Part shown: positions 1 to 8,305 of the stretch, piece by piece
Layout: each line of letters starts with the position of its first letter
How positions within the stretch are numbered: the stretch's first letter is position 1
NCBI GenBank assembly: GCA_963737405.1
Contig: CAVTSL010000006.1
Coordinates: 62,001 to 126,000, forward strand
Length of the DNA stretch: 64,000 bases
DNA from: JACCTU01 sp963737405
Lineage (GTDB): Bacteria > Actinomycetota > Thermoleophilia > Gaiellales > Gaiellaceae
Direction of reading: 5' to 3'
Program-made: the position numbers and the translations under genes
Notes under the pieces: model-generated
Seen by the model: only the letters and a program-made list of their open reading frames with translations
The model's database searches: none
Told to the model about the DNA's origin: nothing

Positions 1-1
1 C

Positions 2-409
2 TACCGGGCGCTCCTCGAGGCGATCACACACGAGGATCCGGACTGGCTCGGCGTGCAGCTCGAGGCGGCGCGTCGGTTCCGCTCGGACGAAGCGTTCCGC
101 AAAGAGGTGTCCGAGGCCGAGGATCAGCTGATGCAGGAGAAGGACGTGCGCCTCGAACGACTTCGCGCGCAGGGCTACCGCGGCGACGTCGACATCCACA
201 CGATCGCGGTCTTCCTCAGCCTCGTCGCGAACGGCATGGCGCTGCGCCGCACGCTCGGCGATCCGATGCCCGACCTCGACGCGCTCGCGAAGCTCGTCGA
301 CGGAGGTGTGGCGCGGAGGCGAACGAGGAAGAAGGACGACTCGTGGCCGAAGAGCGCCCCCCGTACTCGTCGTACGCCGCAATCGCCGCGACGTTCGTCG
401 GCGGCCTGA
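2..409 (+). CDS. TetR-type regulator, C-terminal fragment
   Basis: The reading frame is open from the first bases of the window, so the N-terminus, including any HTH domain, lies outside. The visible 135 residues are helical (LLEAITHEDPDWLGVQLEA, then a run around IAVFLSLVANGMALRR), which resembles the ligand-binding core of TetR-family repressors. The tail is basic (RRRTRKK). The end overlaps the start of the next gene by 67 bp in another frame. Family assignment is inference from helix pattern and size, because the diagnostic HTH is not visible. Confidence 0.55.
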   Translation, partial: YRALLEAITHEDPDWLGVQLEAARRFRSDEAFRKEVSEAEDQLMQEKDVRLERLRAQGYRGDVDIHTIAVFLSLVANGMALRRTLGDPMPDLDALAKLVDGGVARRRTRKKDDSWPKSAPRTRRTPQSPRRSSAA

Positions 410-810
410 CCGCATCGTCCGCGCTCGCGCGCGCTCTCGGACGCGACCCGCGCGAGCTCAGCGCTCTCGACTTCGCGACGCTCGCTGCGGCCACGTTCAA
501 GGCGGCGCGGACGATCTCGCACGACAAGGTGACGAGCTTCGTCCGCGAGCCGTTCGTCGAGGGCGAGGCATACGGCGGAGAGGAGCAGCCGGCGGGCGAA
601 GGCACCCGTCGCGCGATCGGCGAGCTCGTCACGTGCACGCGGTGCGTCGGCATCTGGGTCGCGGCGGGCCTCGGCAGCGCGCAGGTCGTGGCACCGAGGT
701 TCGGCCGGCTACTCACGTGGACGCTCGCCGCGGGCGCCGCGAACGACTTCCTGCAGACGGCGTTCGTGTCGCTCGACCGGAAGAGCGAGGAGCTCGCGGA
801 GCAGGTCTAG
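343..810 (+). CDS. DUF1360 family small membrane-associated protein
   Basis: 155 aa from a GTG start inside the preceding gene. Residues 9-30 form an alanine-rich hydrophobic segment, and a CTRCVGIWVAAG motif near residue 96 followed by a second hydrophobic stretch is typical of DUF1360 proteins, small membrane proteins of unknown function. The stop codon sits in a CTAG shared with the stop of the convergent MFS gene, so the two genes end on the same bases. No substrate or partner can be deduced. Confidence 0.65.
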   Translation: MAEERPPYSSYAAIAATFVGGLTASSALARALGRDPRELSALDFATLAAATFKAARTISHDKVTSFVREPFVEGEAYGGEEQPAGEGTRRAIGELVTCTRCVGIWVAAGLGSAQVVAPRFGRLLTWTLAAGAANDFLQTAFVSLDRKSEELAEQV

Positions 811-2030
811 CCCGGCTCGACGGCGGGCGCGCCAACTCTGCGCTCCCGCAGCCCCGCCCACGCGAAGGCGATCCCGAACACCGTGTTCGCCGCCAGCACG
901 GCCGCGAGCACCGGGTCGAGGCCGAACGCGCTCAGGGCCGGGCCGGCGGCGAGGGCGCCGATCGGGGCGAGCATCAGCGCGACCGTCACCGCGGCGGTGT
1001 GAACCGTCGGTCGCAGGTGCGGCGGCGTGCGCATGGTGCGCGTCGTGATCACGACGGAGTTCAGGAACGGGAAGAACGCGCCCGTCACGGCAGCGGTTGC
1101 CGCGAGCACGGGCCACGGTAGGTCCGGCAGCAGGAACCAGAGCGCGGCCGTCTGGCCGATGCCCGCCGTCGTGGCGAGCAGGAGCCGGTCTGCACGCCCG
1201 ATGACCCTGTACGAGAGCACCGCGCCGACGACCTGGCCGACGCCGAACCCGCCGAAGATCCAGCCGAGAATCTGAGGGCGATCGCCGTACCGCTCGAGCA
1301 CGAGCACCGGGAACGTCACGGCGAGCGCGCTCCAGACGACGTTGATCCCCGTGATCGAGAGCATCCACGTGCGGAGCAACCGGTCGCGGAGCAGGAACCG
1401 CACGCCGTCCATGACGCCGCGCGACTCCTCCGATCCCTCGTGCGGCGCGTAGCGAGGGCGGACGAACAGCCCGACCAGCACGAACGCGATCGCGTAGCTC
1501 GCCGCGTCGAAGTAGAGGACGTTGGTCTTCCCCAGGACCGCGATGAGGACGCCGCCGAGCGCCGGCCCCAAGACGCTTGAAAACGCGATACCCGCCTGGA
1601 GCAGCGACTGCGTCTCCCCCACGCGGCCTTCGTCCTCCCCCACGATCTCGGGCACGATCACGCGCTGCGCCGTCGCGTGCGGGACCATGAAGATCCCGAC
1701 GGCGAACACGAGCCCGACGAGGCCGGCGAACGAGAGCGTGTCGAGCAGGTAGAGCGTCGGGATCAGCGCGAGCAGGAACGCCCGCGCCGCGTCGCACACG
1801 AGCATCGTGCGCCGCGCGCCGATCCGCGTCGTGGCCGCGCCGCTCGCCAGACCGAACAGCGCGACCGGCGCCATCTCCGCAGCGACGACGATCGACGTCC
1901 GCGCGGGTGACCCCGTCGTCGTCAGCACGAACCACGGCAGCACGACGTACGTCATCTGCGAGCCGGCCATCGAGATCGACTCGGCGGCGACGAGCGCGCG
2001 GACCCCGGTGTCGCGGAGGACGCCTTTCAC
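807..2030 (-). CDS. MFS transporter (second of tandem pair)
   Basis: 407 aa, about the usual length of a 12-helix major facilitator. N-terminal segment AAESISMAGSQMTYVVLPWF is the first helix of the MFS_1/MFS_3 drug-exporter-like group. It contains RIGARRTMLVCD, the loop 2-3 basic motif. Its ATG overlaps the stop of the upstream MFS gene by 4 bases (ATGA), so the two are probably translationally coupled. The two proteins share clear motifs (SGSQMT, RRTMLICD), suggesting tandem duplication; they may work as a pair or as two exporters. Substrate unknown. Last gene of the five-gene operon beginning at 4734. Confidence 0.85.
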   Translation of the reverse strand: MKGVLRDTGVRALVAAESISMAGSQMTYVVLPWFVLTTTGSPARTSIVVAAEMAPVALFGLASGAATTRIGARRTMLVCDAARAFLLALIPTLYLLDTLSFAGLVGLVFAVGIFMVPHATAQRVIVPEIVGEDEGRVGETQSLLQAGIAFSSVLGPALGGVLIAVLGKTNVLYFDAASYAIAFVLVGLFVRPRYAPHEGSEESRGVMDGVRFLLRDRLLRTWMLSITGINVVWSALAVTFPVLVLERYGDRPQILGWIFGGFGVGQVVGAVLSYRVIGRADRLLLATTAGIGQTAALWFLLPDLPWPVLAATAAVTGAFFPFLNSVVITTRTMRTPPHLRPTVHTAAVTVALMLAPIGALAAGPALSAFGLDPVLAAVLAANTVFGIAFAWAGLRERRVGAPAVEPG

Positions 2031-3343
2031 ACAGGCGCGAGCCGCTCAGCCGCCCTGTACCGAAGCCCGGCCGCGGCGAAGAGCAGGACGAGCAGCGTGT
2101 CGAGCGCGACGAGCACGGCGACCGTCGGGTCGACGCCGAACCGATCGAGCGCCGGCCCCGTGCAGACCAGCACGACGGGGCCGAGCACAGCCGTCGCGGT
2201 GATCACGGTCGAGTAGAGATTCGTCAGCAGGTGCCGCGGCGTCCTCAACTGCACGATCGTATGCAACGCCGGGTTGACGAGCCCGTTCGCGAACCCGGCC
2301 ACCGCGAACGCCCCGATGAGCAGCCATGGGCTCGCATGGACGAGGAGCAGCCAGAGCGGTAGGGCCATGCCGATCTCTCCGACGCTCGCGAGCAGGATGC
2401 GGTCGACGGTGCCGATCACCTTGAACGCGATCACTCCGCCGACGATCGCCCCGAAGCCGAAGCCGGCGAAGCTCAATCCGACGTACGCGGGCTCGTCGCC
2501 GAAGCGGTCGAGCACGAGCACGGGCAGTGCTGCGAAGAGCGCGAGCCACATCACGTCGCCGAGGATGAGCACCGCCGACCACGGCCGGAGGAGCGGATCG
2601 CCCCTGAGAAAGCGGTAGACCGCGCGGAACGCGTGCTCGTGGTCCTCGTGCCCGTCCGCCGCGATGCCCGGAGAGTGCACGAGCAGCGCAACGATGACGA
2701 AGCCCGCGACGAACGTCGCCGCGTCGATCAGCAGCACCTCCGTCGCGCCGAAGACGCCGATGAGCACGCCGGCGATCGGCGGGCCGAGGACGGCGGTCAG
2801 CCGGTTCGCCGTCTGGAGCAGCGTGTTCGCCTCGCCGAGCCGCGCCTCGTCGTCCGGAAAGAGGTCCGGCAGCAGGGCGGTCTTCGACGCGAACGACGGC
2901 GTCGTGAAGACGCCGACGCCTGCGACGAGCACGAGCAGCAGCGGGAAGCTGAGCAGGCCGGCGACGTGGAGCAGCGGGATCGCCGCCATGAGCGGCGCCC
3001 GGGACCCGTCGCAGATCAGCATCGTGCGCCGCGCGCCGAGGCGGGTCGCGAGCCCGGTACCAAGACCGCCGACCGCGACCGCCGCCGCCTCGACCGCGAG
3101 CACGATCGACATCCGCGCAGCAGAGCCCGTCGTCGTGAGCACGAACCACGGCAGCGCGACCCAGGTCATCTGCGACCCGGTCAGCGAAACGATCTCGCGG
3201 GCGAGGATCCCGACGAGCGCCGGATTGCGCAGCAGGTCTCGCCGGGAGGATTGATGCTCCGCCGCCGCAGCGTCGGCGAGGCGCTCTGCGGACCCCGGAG
3301 GAGTGACTGGGGCCGCGTCGCGGCGGCGGAGCAGCTTGGCCAC
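2027..3343 (-). CDS. MFS transporter (first of tandem pair)
   Basis: 438 aa from a GTG two bases after the stop of the DUF4097 gene (TAAGCGTG). The frame is open much further upstream but that part is a shadow of the DUF4097 gene, so the GTG is chosen. A 35-residue charged N-terminal tail (KLLRRRD...SSRRDLLR) precedes helix 1 (IVSLTGSQMTWVALPWFVL). The loop motif LGARRTMLICDGSRA is present. Substrate unknown; membership in an operon with a DUF4097 protein suggests a role at the cell envelope, which is inference. Confidence 0.85.
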   Translation of the reverse strand: MAKLLRRRDAAPVTPPGSAERLADAAAAEHQSSRRDLLRNPALVGILAREIVSLTGSQMTWVALPWFVLTTTGSAARMSIVLAVEAAAVAVGGLGTGLATRLGARRTMLICDGSRAPLMAAIPLLHVAGLLSFPLLLVLVAGVGVFTTPSFASKTALLPDLFPDDEARLGEANTLLQTANRLTAVLGPPIAGVLIGVFGATEVLLIDAATFVAGFVIVALLVHSPGIAADGHEDHEHAFRAVYRFLRGDPLLRPWSAVLILGDVMWLALFAALPVLVLDRFGDEPAYVGLSFAGFGFGAIVGGVIAFKVIGTVDRILLASVGEIGMALPLWLLLVHASPWLLIGAFAVAGFANGLVNPALHTIVQLRTPRHLLTNLYSTVITATAVLGPVVLVCTGPALDRFGVDPTVAVLVALDTLLVLLFAAAGLRYRAAERLAPV

Positions 3344-3345
3344 GC

Positions 3346-4176
3346 TTACGCGCGGACGATCTTGATGTCGCCGCTCATGGCGGTCGCCTTCAGCTCGACG
3401 AGCGGACCCTCGCCGTCGTCGTCGAGGCCGGAATCGAGGTCGGAGCTCGCGTCGCCGGTGACGGTCTTGACGTCCATCCAGACACGGGACCCGCGGCGGA
3501 CGCCGACGAGCATGTCGCCGGAGACCGACTTCAGCTCGACCTTGCCCTGGGTGACGGCGCCGACGCGAAGATCGCCCGACGCGCTGTGGATCGTCACGCT
3601 GCCGCCGACCTCGGCGAGGTTCACGTCGCCGGCCGCGGTCTTGACCTCGGCGTTGCCGCCGACGGGGCCGGACATGAGGTCGCCCGCGGCGGTCTGCACC
3701 TTGAGCGAGCCGCCGACGGTGCCGATCCTCACGTCGCCGCTCGCGATCTTCACCGCGGCGTCGCGCTCGACGTCGTCGATCGAGACGTCGCCGGAGGCGC
3801 CACGCGTCTCGAGCTCCGCGTACGTACCGCGTGCTCGGATGTCCGCCGAGCCGGTCTCGGCGCGAAGCATCGTTCCGTGCGGCACGACGATGCGAACGGT
3901 GACGTCGTCGCGGCGGCCGAGGCTGATGCTGAGCTTGACGCGACCGCCGGACCACCCGAAGTCCTCGGTGTCGGTGTCGACGATCAGCTCGTCGTGGTCG
4001 GCGTGGTTGTCGAGACGGACCTCCGCGCGCTCGATCTGATCCCGGGCGCGGTCCGTCGAGCCGGTGAGCTGGACGGTGGCTTCCTGCACGTCGGCGGTCT
4101 CGACGTCGACGTCGCCCCGCGGCAGCTTCACGTTGACCGCGAGCTGCCGCGGCGTCTGGAAGGTCTCGGTCCTCAT
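3346..4176 (-). CDS. DUF4097 beta-repeat protein
   Basis: 276 aa with a chain of about 18-20 residue repeats, each containing a SGDV/AGDV/TGD turn (SGDVSIDD, SGDVRIGT, AGDLMSGP, AGDVNLAE, SGDLRVGA, SGDMLVGV), typical of the DUF4097 beta-solenoid. No signal peptide or membrane helix is seen, so it is probably cytoplasmic or exported unconventionally. Its ATG overlaps the stop of the 29-codon ORF (ATGA), with no good ribosome binding site of its own, so translation is probably coupled. DUF4097 genes often sit beside envelope-stress regulators; here it follows an RHH repressor-like gene. Confidence 0.85.
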   Translation of the reverse strand: MRTETFQTPRQLAVNVKLPRGDVDVETADVQEATVQLTGSTDRARDQIERAEVRLDNHADHDELIVDTDTEDFGWSGGRVKLSISLGRRDDVTVRIVVPHGTMLRAETGSADIRARGTYAELETRGASGDVSIDDVERDAAVKIASGDVRIGTVGGSLKVQTAAGDLMSGPVGGNAEVKTAAGDVNLAEVGGSVTIHSASGDLRVGAVTQGKVELKSVSGDMLVGVRRGSRVWMDVKTVTGDASSDLDSGLDDDGEGPLVELKATAMSGDIKIVRA

Positions 4177-4262
4177 TTGCGGACGCGGGGGCGCTGCCGC
4201 TTGGGCGGGCGCCTGTCGATCTTGAAATCGGCGTAGTTGGTGGGGACGAGCGAGAACATCAT
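4173..4262 (-). CDS. 29-residue basic micro-protein between RHH and DUF4097 genes
   Basis: ATG ATG start, 29 residues beginning MMFSLVPTNYADFKID and ending in a basic tail RRPPKRQRPRVRK. An unusually strong ribosome binding site, AAAGGAG, lies 5 bases before the first ATG, inside the end of the RHH gene. The stop overlaps the ATG of the DUF4097 gene (ATGA). These features argue it is really translated, either as a product or as a coupling device that opens the DUF4097 start. The second ATG gives a 28-residue form. No known family is recognised; the PRV/RRPP tail could bind nucleic acid or membranes, which is speculation. Confidence 0.65.
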   Translation of the reverse strand: MMFSLVPTNYADFKIDRRPPKRQRPRVRK

Positions 4263-4272
4263 CGGGCTCCTT

Positions 4273-4734
4273 TCAGCTCTTGGCGAACCCGGAGAGGCGG
4301 CTCCCCACACGGGGGCCTCCGCGGGTCGGCGCTGATACCTCGCGCGACAAGGCGCGAACGATCCAGGCGTTGACGGAGACACCTTCACGGCCGGCAGCGG
4401 CCTCGACGCTTGCCTTCAGCCCCTCGGGAAGACGGAGCGTGATGCGGGCGGACGCCTCGTCGTCGGCGGCGGGCGGCGCGTGCGGCGCCTCTGCTTCCTC
4501 GACGTAGACGAAGTTGGGGTCCTGCCCGCTCATCCGCACCTCGACGTGACCCGTCGGGAGCTGCGCCGAGATCTCGACCGCCGCGACGCCGAGGGCGTCG
4601 AGCAGTCGCATTCCGGCCGACGCGCGGAGCGCCTGGCTCACGCGGGTCGCGGCCTGGGAGACGTTGTCGTCACCGACGGCGGCGATCCGGTCGAGGTCGG
4701 ACTCGAGCGACTCGAGGAACTGTGCCATCTGCAT
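4273..4734 (-). CDS. Ribbon-helix-helix (HicB/Arc-like) transcriptional regulator
   Basis: 153 aa. The C-terminal third carries an Arc/MetJ-type ribbon-helix-helix: the strand ARITLRLPEGL, then helices LKASVEAAAGREGV and SVNAWIVRALSREV. The N-terminal 80 residues are a separate, partly helical region of unknown role ending in a beta stretch (VEISAQLPTGHVEVRMSG). It is the first gene of a minus-strand operon, 10 bp upstream of the micro-ORF. The promoter is close to consensus and the ATG lies only 6 bases after the -10, so the mRNA is probably leaderless. Two TGAYGTCA boxes overlap the -10, fitting autorepression. Confidence 0.75.
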   Translation of the reverse strand: MQMAQFLESLESDLDRIAAVGDDNVSQAATRVSQALRASAGMRLLDALGVAAVEISAQLPTGHVEVRMSGQDPNFVYVEEAEAPHAPPAADDEASARITLRLPEGLKASVEAAAGREGVSVNAWIVRALSREVSAPTRGGPRVGSRLSGFAKS

Positions 4735-4769
4735 GACGTCACTATGACATCACTAATGGCGTCTGTCAA
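4734..4769 (-). promoter_or_regulatory. Promoter of the RHH-DUF4097-MFS operon with repeated operator boxes
   Basis: Reading the minus strand: -35 TTGACA (4769-4764), spacer exactly 17 bp, -10 CATAGT (4746-4741), then 6 bases to the ATG at 4734, leaving essentially no leader. Two near-identical 8-bp boxes, TGATGTCA (4752-4745) and TGACGTCA (4741-4734), are centred 11 bp apart, one helical turn, and cover the -10 and start site. RHH proteins typically bind paired boxes spaced by one turn, so autoregulation by the first gene is the likely reading. Confidence 0.75.
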
Positions 4770-4831
4770 GTGTCTTTTCGGCGGCTCCGCGACGCTGCGA
4801 AGGCATCGCCCCGGCGTCGTAGACTCGCAGC

Positions 4832-7801
4832 GTGGTCTGCGAGCGCTGCGGCCAGGAGAATCCAGCCGATTTCCGCTTCTGCGGCCGCTGTGGAGCGCCC
4901 CTGGAGCGGGGTCGGGAGGTGCGGAAGACCGTCACCGTCCTGTTCTGCGACCTCACCGGATCGACGGCGATGGGCGAGCGGCTCGACCCGGAGGCGCTCC
5001 GGTCGACGATGCGGACCTACTACGAGGAGTCGCGGCGAGTGCTCGAACGGCACGGCGGGACGGTGGAGAAGTTCATCGGCGACGCCGTGATGGCCGTGTT
5101 CGGGGTCCCCCAGGCCCACGAGGACGACGCCCTCCGGGCTGTGCGCGCCGCGGCTGAGCTCGTGGAGGCGGTCGCGGCGCTCGGCCTCCAGCCGCGCGTC
5201 GGCGTGAACACGGGCGAGGTGGTCGCGGGTGAGGGCGACTCGCTCGTCGTGGGCGACGCCGTCAACGTCGCCGCCCGCCTCGAGCAGGTCGCCGAGCCGG
5301 GCGAGATCCTGATCGGCGGCGAGACGAGCCGCCTCGTCCGCGACGCGGTGCGCCTCGAGCCGGTCGAGCTCGCGCTGAAGGGCAAGAGCGCGCCCGTCGA
5401 GGCCTTCCGTCTCCTGGAGCTCGACCCGACGGCCGCCGGGCTCGAGCGCCGGCTCGACTCGCCGCTCGTCGGACGCCGGCGCGAGCTCCAGCGGCTCGAG
5501 GACGACTTCGACCACGCCGTCGACCAGCGCTCCTCGCAGCTCTTCACGCTGCTCGGTCCCGCCGGCGTCGGCAAGTCGCGGCTCGTGGCGGAGTTCATGC
5601 GCGACGTCGGCGACCGCGCGCGGGTCGTGACCGGACGCTGCCTCCACTACGGCGAGGGCATCACGTACTGGCCGCTCGTCGAGGTGCTGCTCCAGCTCGA
5701 CGCGGATGCCGAGGCGGTGCTCGGGATGCCGACCCCGGCCGAGGCCGCCGTCGCAACGAGGCGCGTGCTCGAGGCCGAGGCGCTCGAGCGGCCGCTCGTC
5801 GTCGTCTTCGACGACATCCAGTGGGCGGAGCCGACGTTCCTCGACCTCGTCGAGCACGTGGTCGACTGGTCGCGCGGCGCCGCGATCTTCGTCCTCTGCG
5901 TCGCACGGCCGGAGCTGCTCGAGCTCCAGCCCTCGTGGGGCGGCGGGAAGCCGAACGCGACGTCGCTCCTGCTCGAGCCGCTCGAGGTGGCGGAAGCCTC
6001 GTCGCTGATCGACAACCTGCTCGGCGGCACAGAGCTCTCCGATGCGATGCGCACGCGGATCCTCGACTCGTCGGAGGGCAACCCGCTGTTCGTCGAGGAG
6101 ATGCTCCTGATGATCCGCGAAGACGGGAGCGACGACGAGATCGAGGTCCCGCCGACGATCCAGGCGCTCCTCCAGGCGCGGATCGACCGGCTCGCCGCGC
6201 CGGAGCGTTCGGTGATCGAGCGCGGCTCTGTCGAGGGTGAGGTGTTTCACCGGCTCCCCGTCGCCGAGCTCGCCTCGCAGCAGGTGCGGAACGACCTCGA
6301 CGGGCACCTCAAGCGGCTGATCAGGAACGAGCTGATCCGGCCCGAGCCTGCGCGGCTCCCCGGCGACGACGCGTTCCGCTTCCGGCACCTGCTGATCCGC
6401 GACGCCGCGTACGAGTCGCTGCCGAAGGAAACGCGCGCCGACCTGCACGAGCGCTTCGCCCTGTGGGTCGAGGAGCACGTCCAGCTCGTCGAGCAGGACG
6501 AGATCGTCGGCTACCACCTCGAGCAGGCGGTCAAGTACCGGCGGGAGCTCGGACGGGACGACCTCCAGCTCGCGGGCCACGCGTCGAAGCGGCTCGCGGC
6601 GGCCGGGCGCGGCCGCGCTCATGGCGCGGCGACAACCGCGCCGCCGCAAGCCTGCTCGACCGCGCCGCAGAGCTGCTCGCCGCCCGGCGAGCCGGCGCGG
6701 CTGGCGTTGCTTCCGCCGCTGGCGGACGCGCTGCTGGACCTCGGGCGCTTCGACAGCGTCCTCTCCGCCGTCGAGGAGCTCGAGGCCGCGGACGACGAGC
6801 AGTGGTCCGCGTACGCGGCGATCCTGCGGCCGATGTACGGCGCGTTCAGCGGCGCAGGATCGCTGCGAGGAGAGCCGCGACGACATCATGTGCGGCGATC
6901 GAGACGTTCCGGCGAGCCGGCGACGCACGGCGGTCTTGCGCGGGCGTTCACCGTCCTCGGCAACCTCCACTGGACGAACTGCCGCGCGGCCGACGCGGGA
7001 GTCGCGCATCGCGAGGCGCTGTCGCACGCGACGAAGGCGGGCGATCCGCTCCTCGCCGAAGGCGCGCGCGAGCTGCTCGTGACGATGAACTCGCACGGCC
7101 CAGCCCCGGTCGCCCAGGCGGAGGCCGAGGTTCGGCGGCTGCGCGACGAGGCGCGCGGGCTCGTCGTCGAGAGCGCGGCGGACCGTGCGCTCGGGCGTCT
7201 TGCCGCGATGCGCGGCGACTTCGACGAGGCGCGGGCGCTCGCCGAACGCGGGCGGAATGCGCTTCGGGACGCCGGCTCGATCATCTGGTACCTGGCGACG
7301 TCGCAGGCGCCTGCGGAGGTCGAGGAGCTCGCGGGAAACTACGACGCCGCCCTCGAGATCGTGCGCGAGGGCTTCGAGGAGCTGGATGCGCTGGGCGAGC
7401 ACGCGTTCGCCTCGACCAACGCGATGATCATCTCCACGCTCCTCTGCAAGCTCGGTCGCGAGGACGAGGCCGTCGAATGGATCGACGTCGCGCGGCGGTT
7501 GAGCCCCACTTCGGACGTCGCGACGCTCGCGGGGGTCGACTACGTGGACGCGATCGTGCACGCACGTCACGGCGACCTCGAGAAGGCGCAGGAGCTGGCG
7601 CGGCGTACGCTCGAACAGGCCGAGACGACCGACTTCTGGCACCTGCGCGCGAACGCGCATCAGGCCGCGGCGGAGGTGATGGAGCGATCCGGCCGCCAGG
7701 CCGAGGCCCGCCGGCTGCTCGAGGGAGCGCGAGCGGTCTACGAGCAGAAAGGCGTCACCGTCGAGGTCGAGCGGCTCGACGCGCTACTGGCCGAGCTCTG
7801 A
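4832..7801 (+). CDS. Zinc-ribbon / class III nucleotide cyclase / AAA ATPase regulator (internally frame-disturbed)
   Basis: 989 aa. Residues 1-25 are a zinc ribbon (CERCGQENPADFRFCGRCG). Residues 30-190 are a class III cyclase: metal Asp in FCDLTGST, second Asp in FIGDAVMAVFG and the Asn-Arg pair in VNVAARLEQ, so it looks catalytically competent for cAMP or cGMP. From about residue 210 comes an ATPase with Walker A GPAGVGKS and Walker B VVVFDDIQ, then a TPR-like tail. Around 6610-6690 and 6860-6935 the expected sequence jumps to other frames (RGDNRAAASLLDRAAELL, CAAIETFRRAGDA) and returns, implying several indels whose sum preserves the frame. Start GTG 4832 lies 6 bases after a TAGACT -10. 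Target unknown. Confidence 0.85.
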   Translation: MVCERCGQENPADFRFCGRCGAPLERGREVRKTVTVLFCDLTGSTAMGERLDPEALRSTMRTYYEESRRVLERHGGTVEKFIGDAVMAVFGVPQAHEDDALRAVRAAAELVEAVAALGLQPRVGVNTGEVVAGEGDSLVVGDAVNVAARLEQVAEPGEILIGGETSRLVRDAVRLEPVELALKGKSAPVEAFRLLELDPTAAGLERRLDSPLVGRRRELQRLEDDFDHAVDQRSSQLFTLLGPAGVGKSRLVAEFMRDVGDRARVVTGRCLHYGEGITYWPLVEVLLQLDADAEAVLGMPTPAEAAVATRRVLEAEALERPLVVVFDDIQWAEPTFLDLVEHVVDWSRGAAIFVLCVARPELLELQPSWGGGKPNATSLLLEPLEVAEASSLIDNLLGGTELSDAMRTRILDSSEGNPLFVEEMLLMIREDGSDDEIEVPPTIQALLQARIDRLAAPERSVIERGSVEGEVFHRLPVAELASQQVRNDLDGHLKRLIRNELIRPEPARLPGDDAFRFRHLLIRDAAYESLPKETRADLHERFALWVEEHVQLVEQDEIVGYHLEQAVKYRRELGRDDLQLAGHASKRLAAAGRGRAHGAATTAPPQACSTAPQSCSPPGEPARLALLPPLADALLDLGRFDSVLSAVEELEAADDEQWSAYAAILRPMYGAFSGAGSLRGEPRRHHVRRSRRSGEPATHGGLARAFTVLGNLHWTNCRAADAGVAHREALSHATKAGDPLLAEGARELLVTMNSHGPAPVAQAEAEVRRLRDEARGLVVESAADRALGRLAAMRGDFDEARALAERGRNALRDAGSIIWYLATSQAPAEVEELAGNYDAALEIVREGFEELDALGEHAFASTNAMIISTLLCKLGREDEAVEWIDVARRLSPTSDVATLAGVDYVDAIVHARHGDLEKAQELARRTLEQAETTDFWHLRANAHQAAAEVMERSGRQAEARRLLEGARAVYEQKGVTVEVERLDALLAEL

Positions 7802-8305
7802 CGGATACGCCTTGCGGTAGATCCCGCGCAGCTCGAGCACGCGGTCGACGTAGTGCCGCGTCTCCGGATACATGATCCCGCGGTCGAGGTTGCCCTGACC
7901 GCCGTTGTACGCCGCGAGCGCACGTTCCTCGGTGCCGTACTTGTCGATCAGGTGGCGCAGGTACCACGAGCCGTAGCGCACGTTGATCTCCGGGTCGTAG
8001 AGGTCGTCCACCTCGAACCGCGACCCGCCCGTACGCGTGGCGATCCCCTTCGCCGTCTCCGGGAGCAGCTGCATCAGCCCGACCGCGCCCGAGTCAGAGC
8101 GCGCGTCCGCCTGGAACTTCGACTCCTGGTAGATGACCGCGGCGACGAGTGCCGGGTCGAGGTGGTAGTTGTCGGCGTGGCCGCGGACGATGTGCTCGTA
8201 CCGAAGCGGGTAGCGCGCCCGCAGATACCAGTCCGGCTCCGAGGCGACGACCGCCGCGCCGCCTGCGCCGACGAGAACGAGCAGGATCACGACGAGCCGC
8301 GTCAC
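7784..8305 (-). CDS. Lytic transglycosylase (Slt/LT family)
   Basis: 173 aa. An N-terminal hydrophobic segment (RLVVILLVLVGAGGAAVV) acts as signal or membrane anchor. The lysozyme-like domain has the catalytic Glu in VIYQESKF, then DSGAVGLMQLLPETA, a YGSWYLRHL helix and AAYNGGQGN, all hallmarks of family 1 transglycosylases that cut peptidoglycan to anhydromuropeptides. The start GTG overlaps the coaE stop (GTGA), suggesting cotranscription after rpsA-coaE. The 3' end overlaps the convergent cyclase gene by 18 bp. Confidence 0.9.
   Translation of the reverse strand: MTRLVVILLVLVGAGGAAVVASEPDWYLRARYPLRYEHIVRGHADNYHLDPALVAAVIYQESKFQADARSDSGAVGLMQLLPETAKGIATRTGGSRFEVDDLYDPEINVRYGSWYLRHLIDKYGTEERALAAYNGGQGNLDRGIMYPETRHYVDRVLELRGIYRKAYPSELGQ

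Noticed and set aside
4766..7660. 964-codon open frame antisense to the cyclase
   Set aside because: It is a high-GC shadow: arginine/leucine-rich, no recognisable domain, and the plus strand carries clear cyclase and ATPase motifs.
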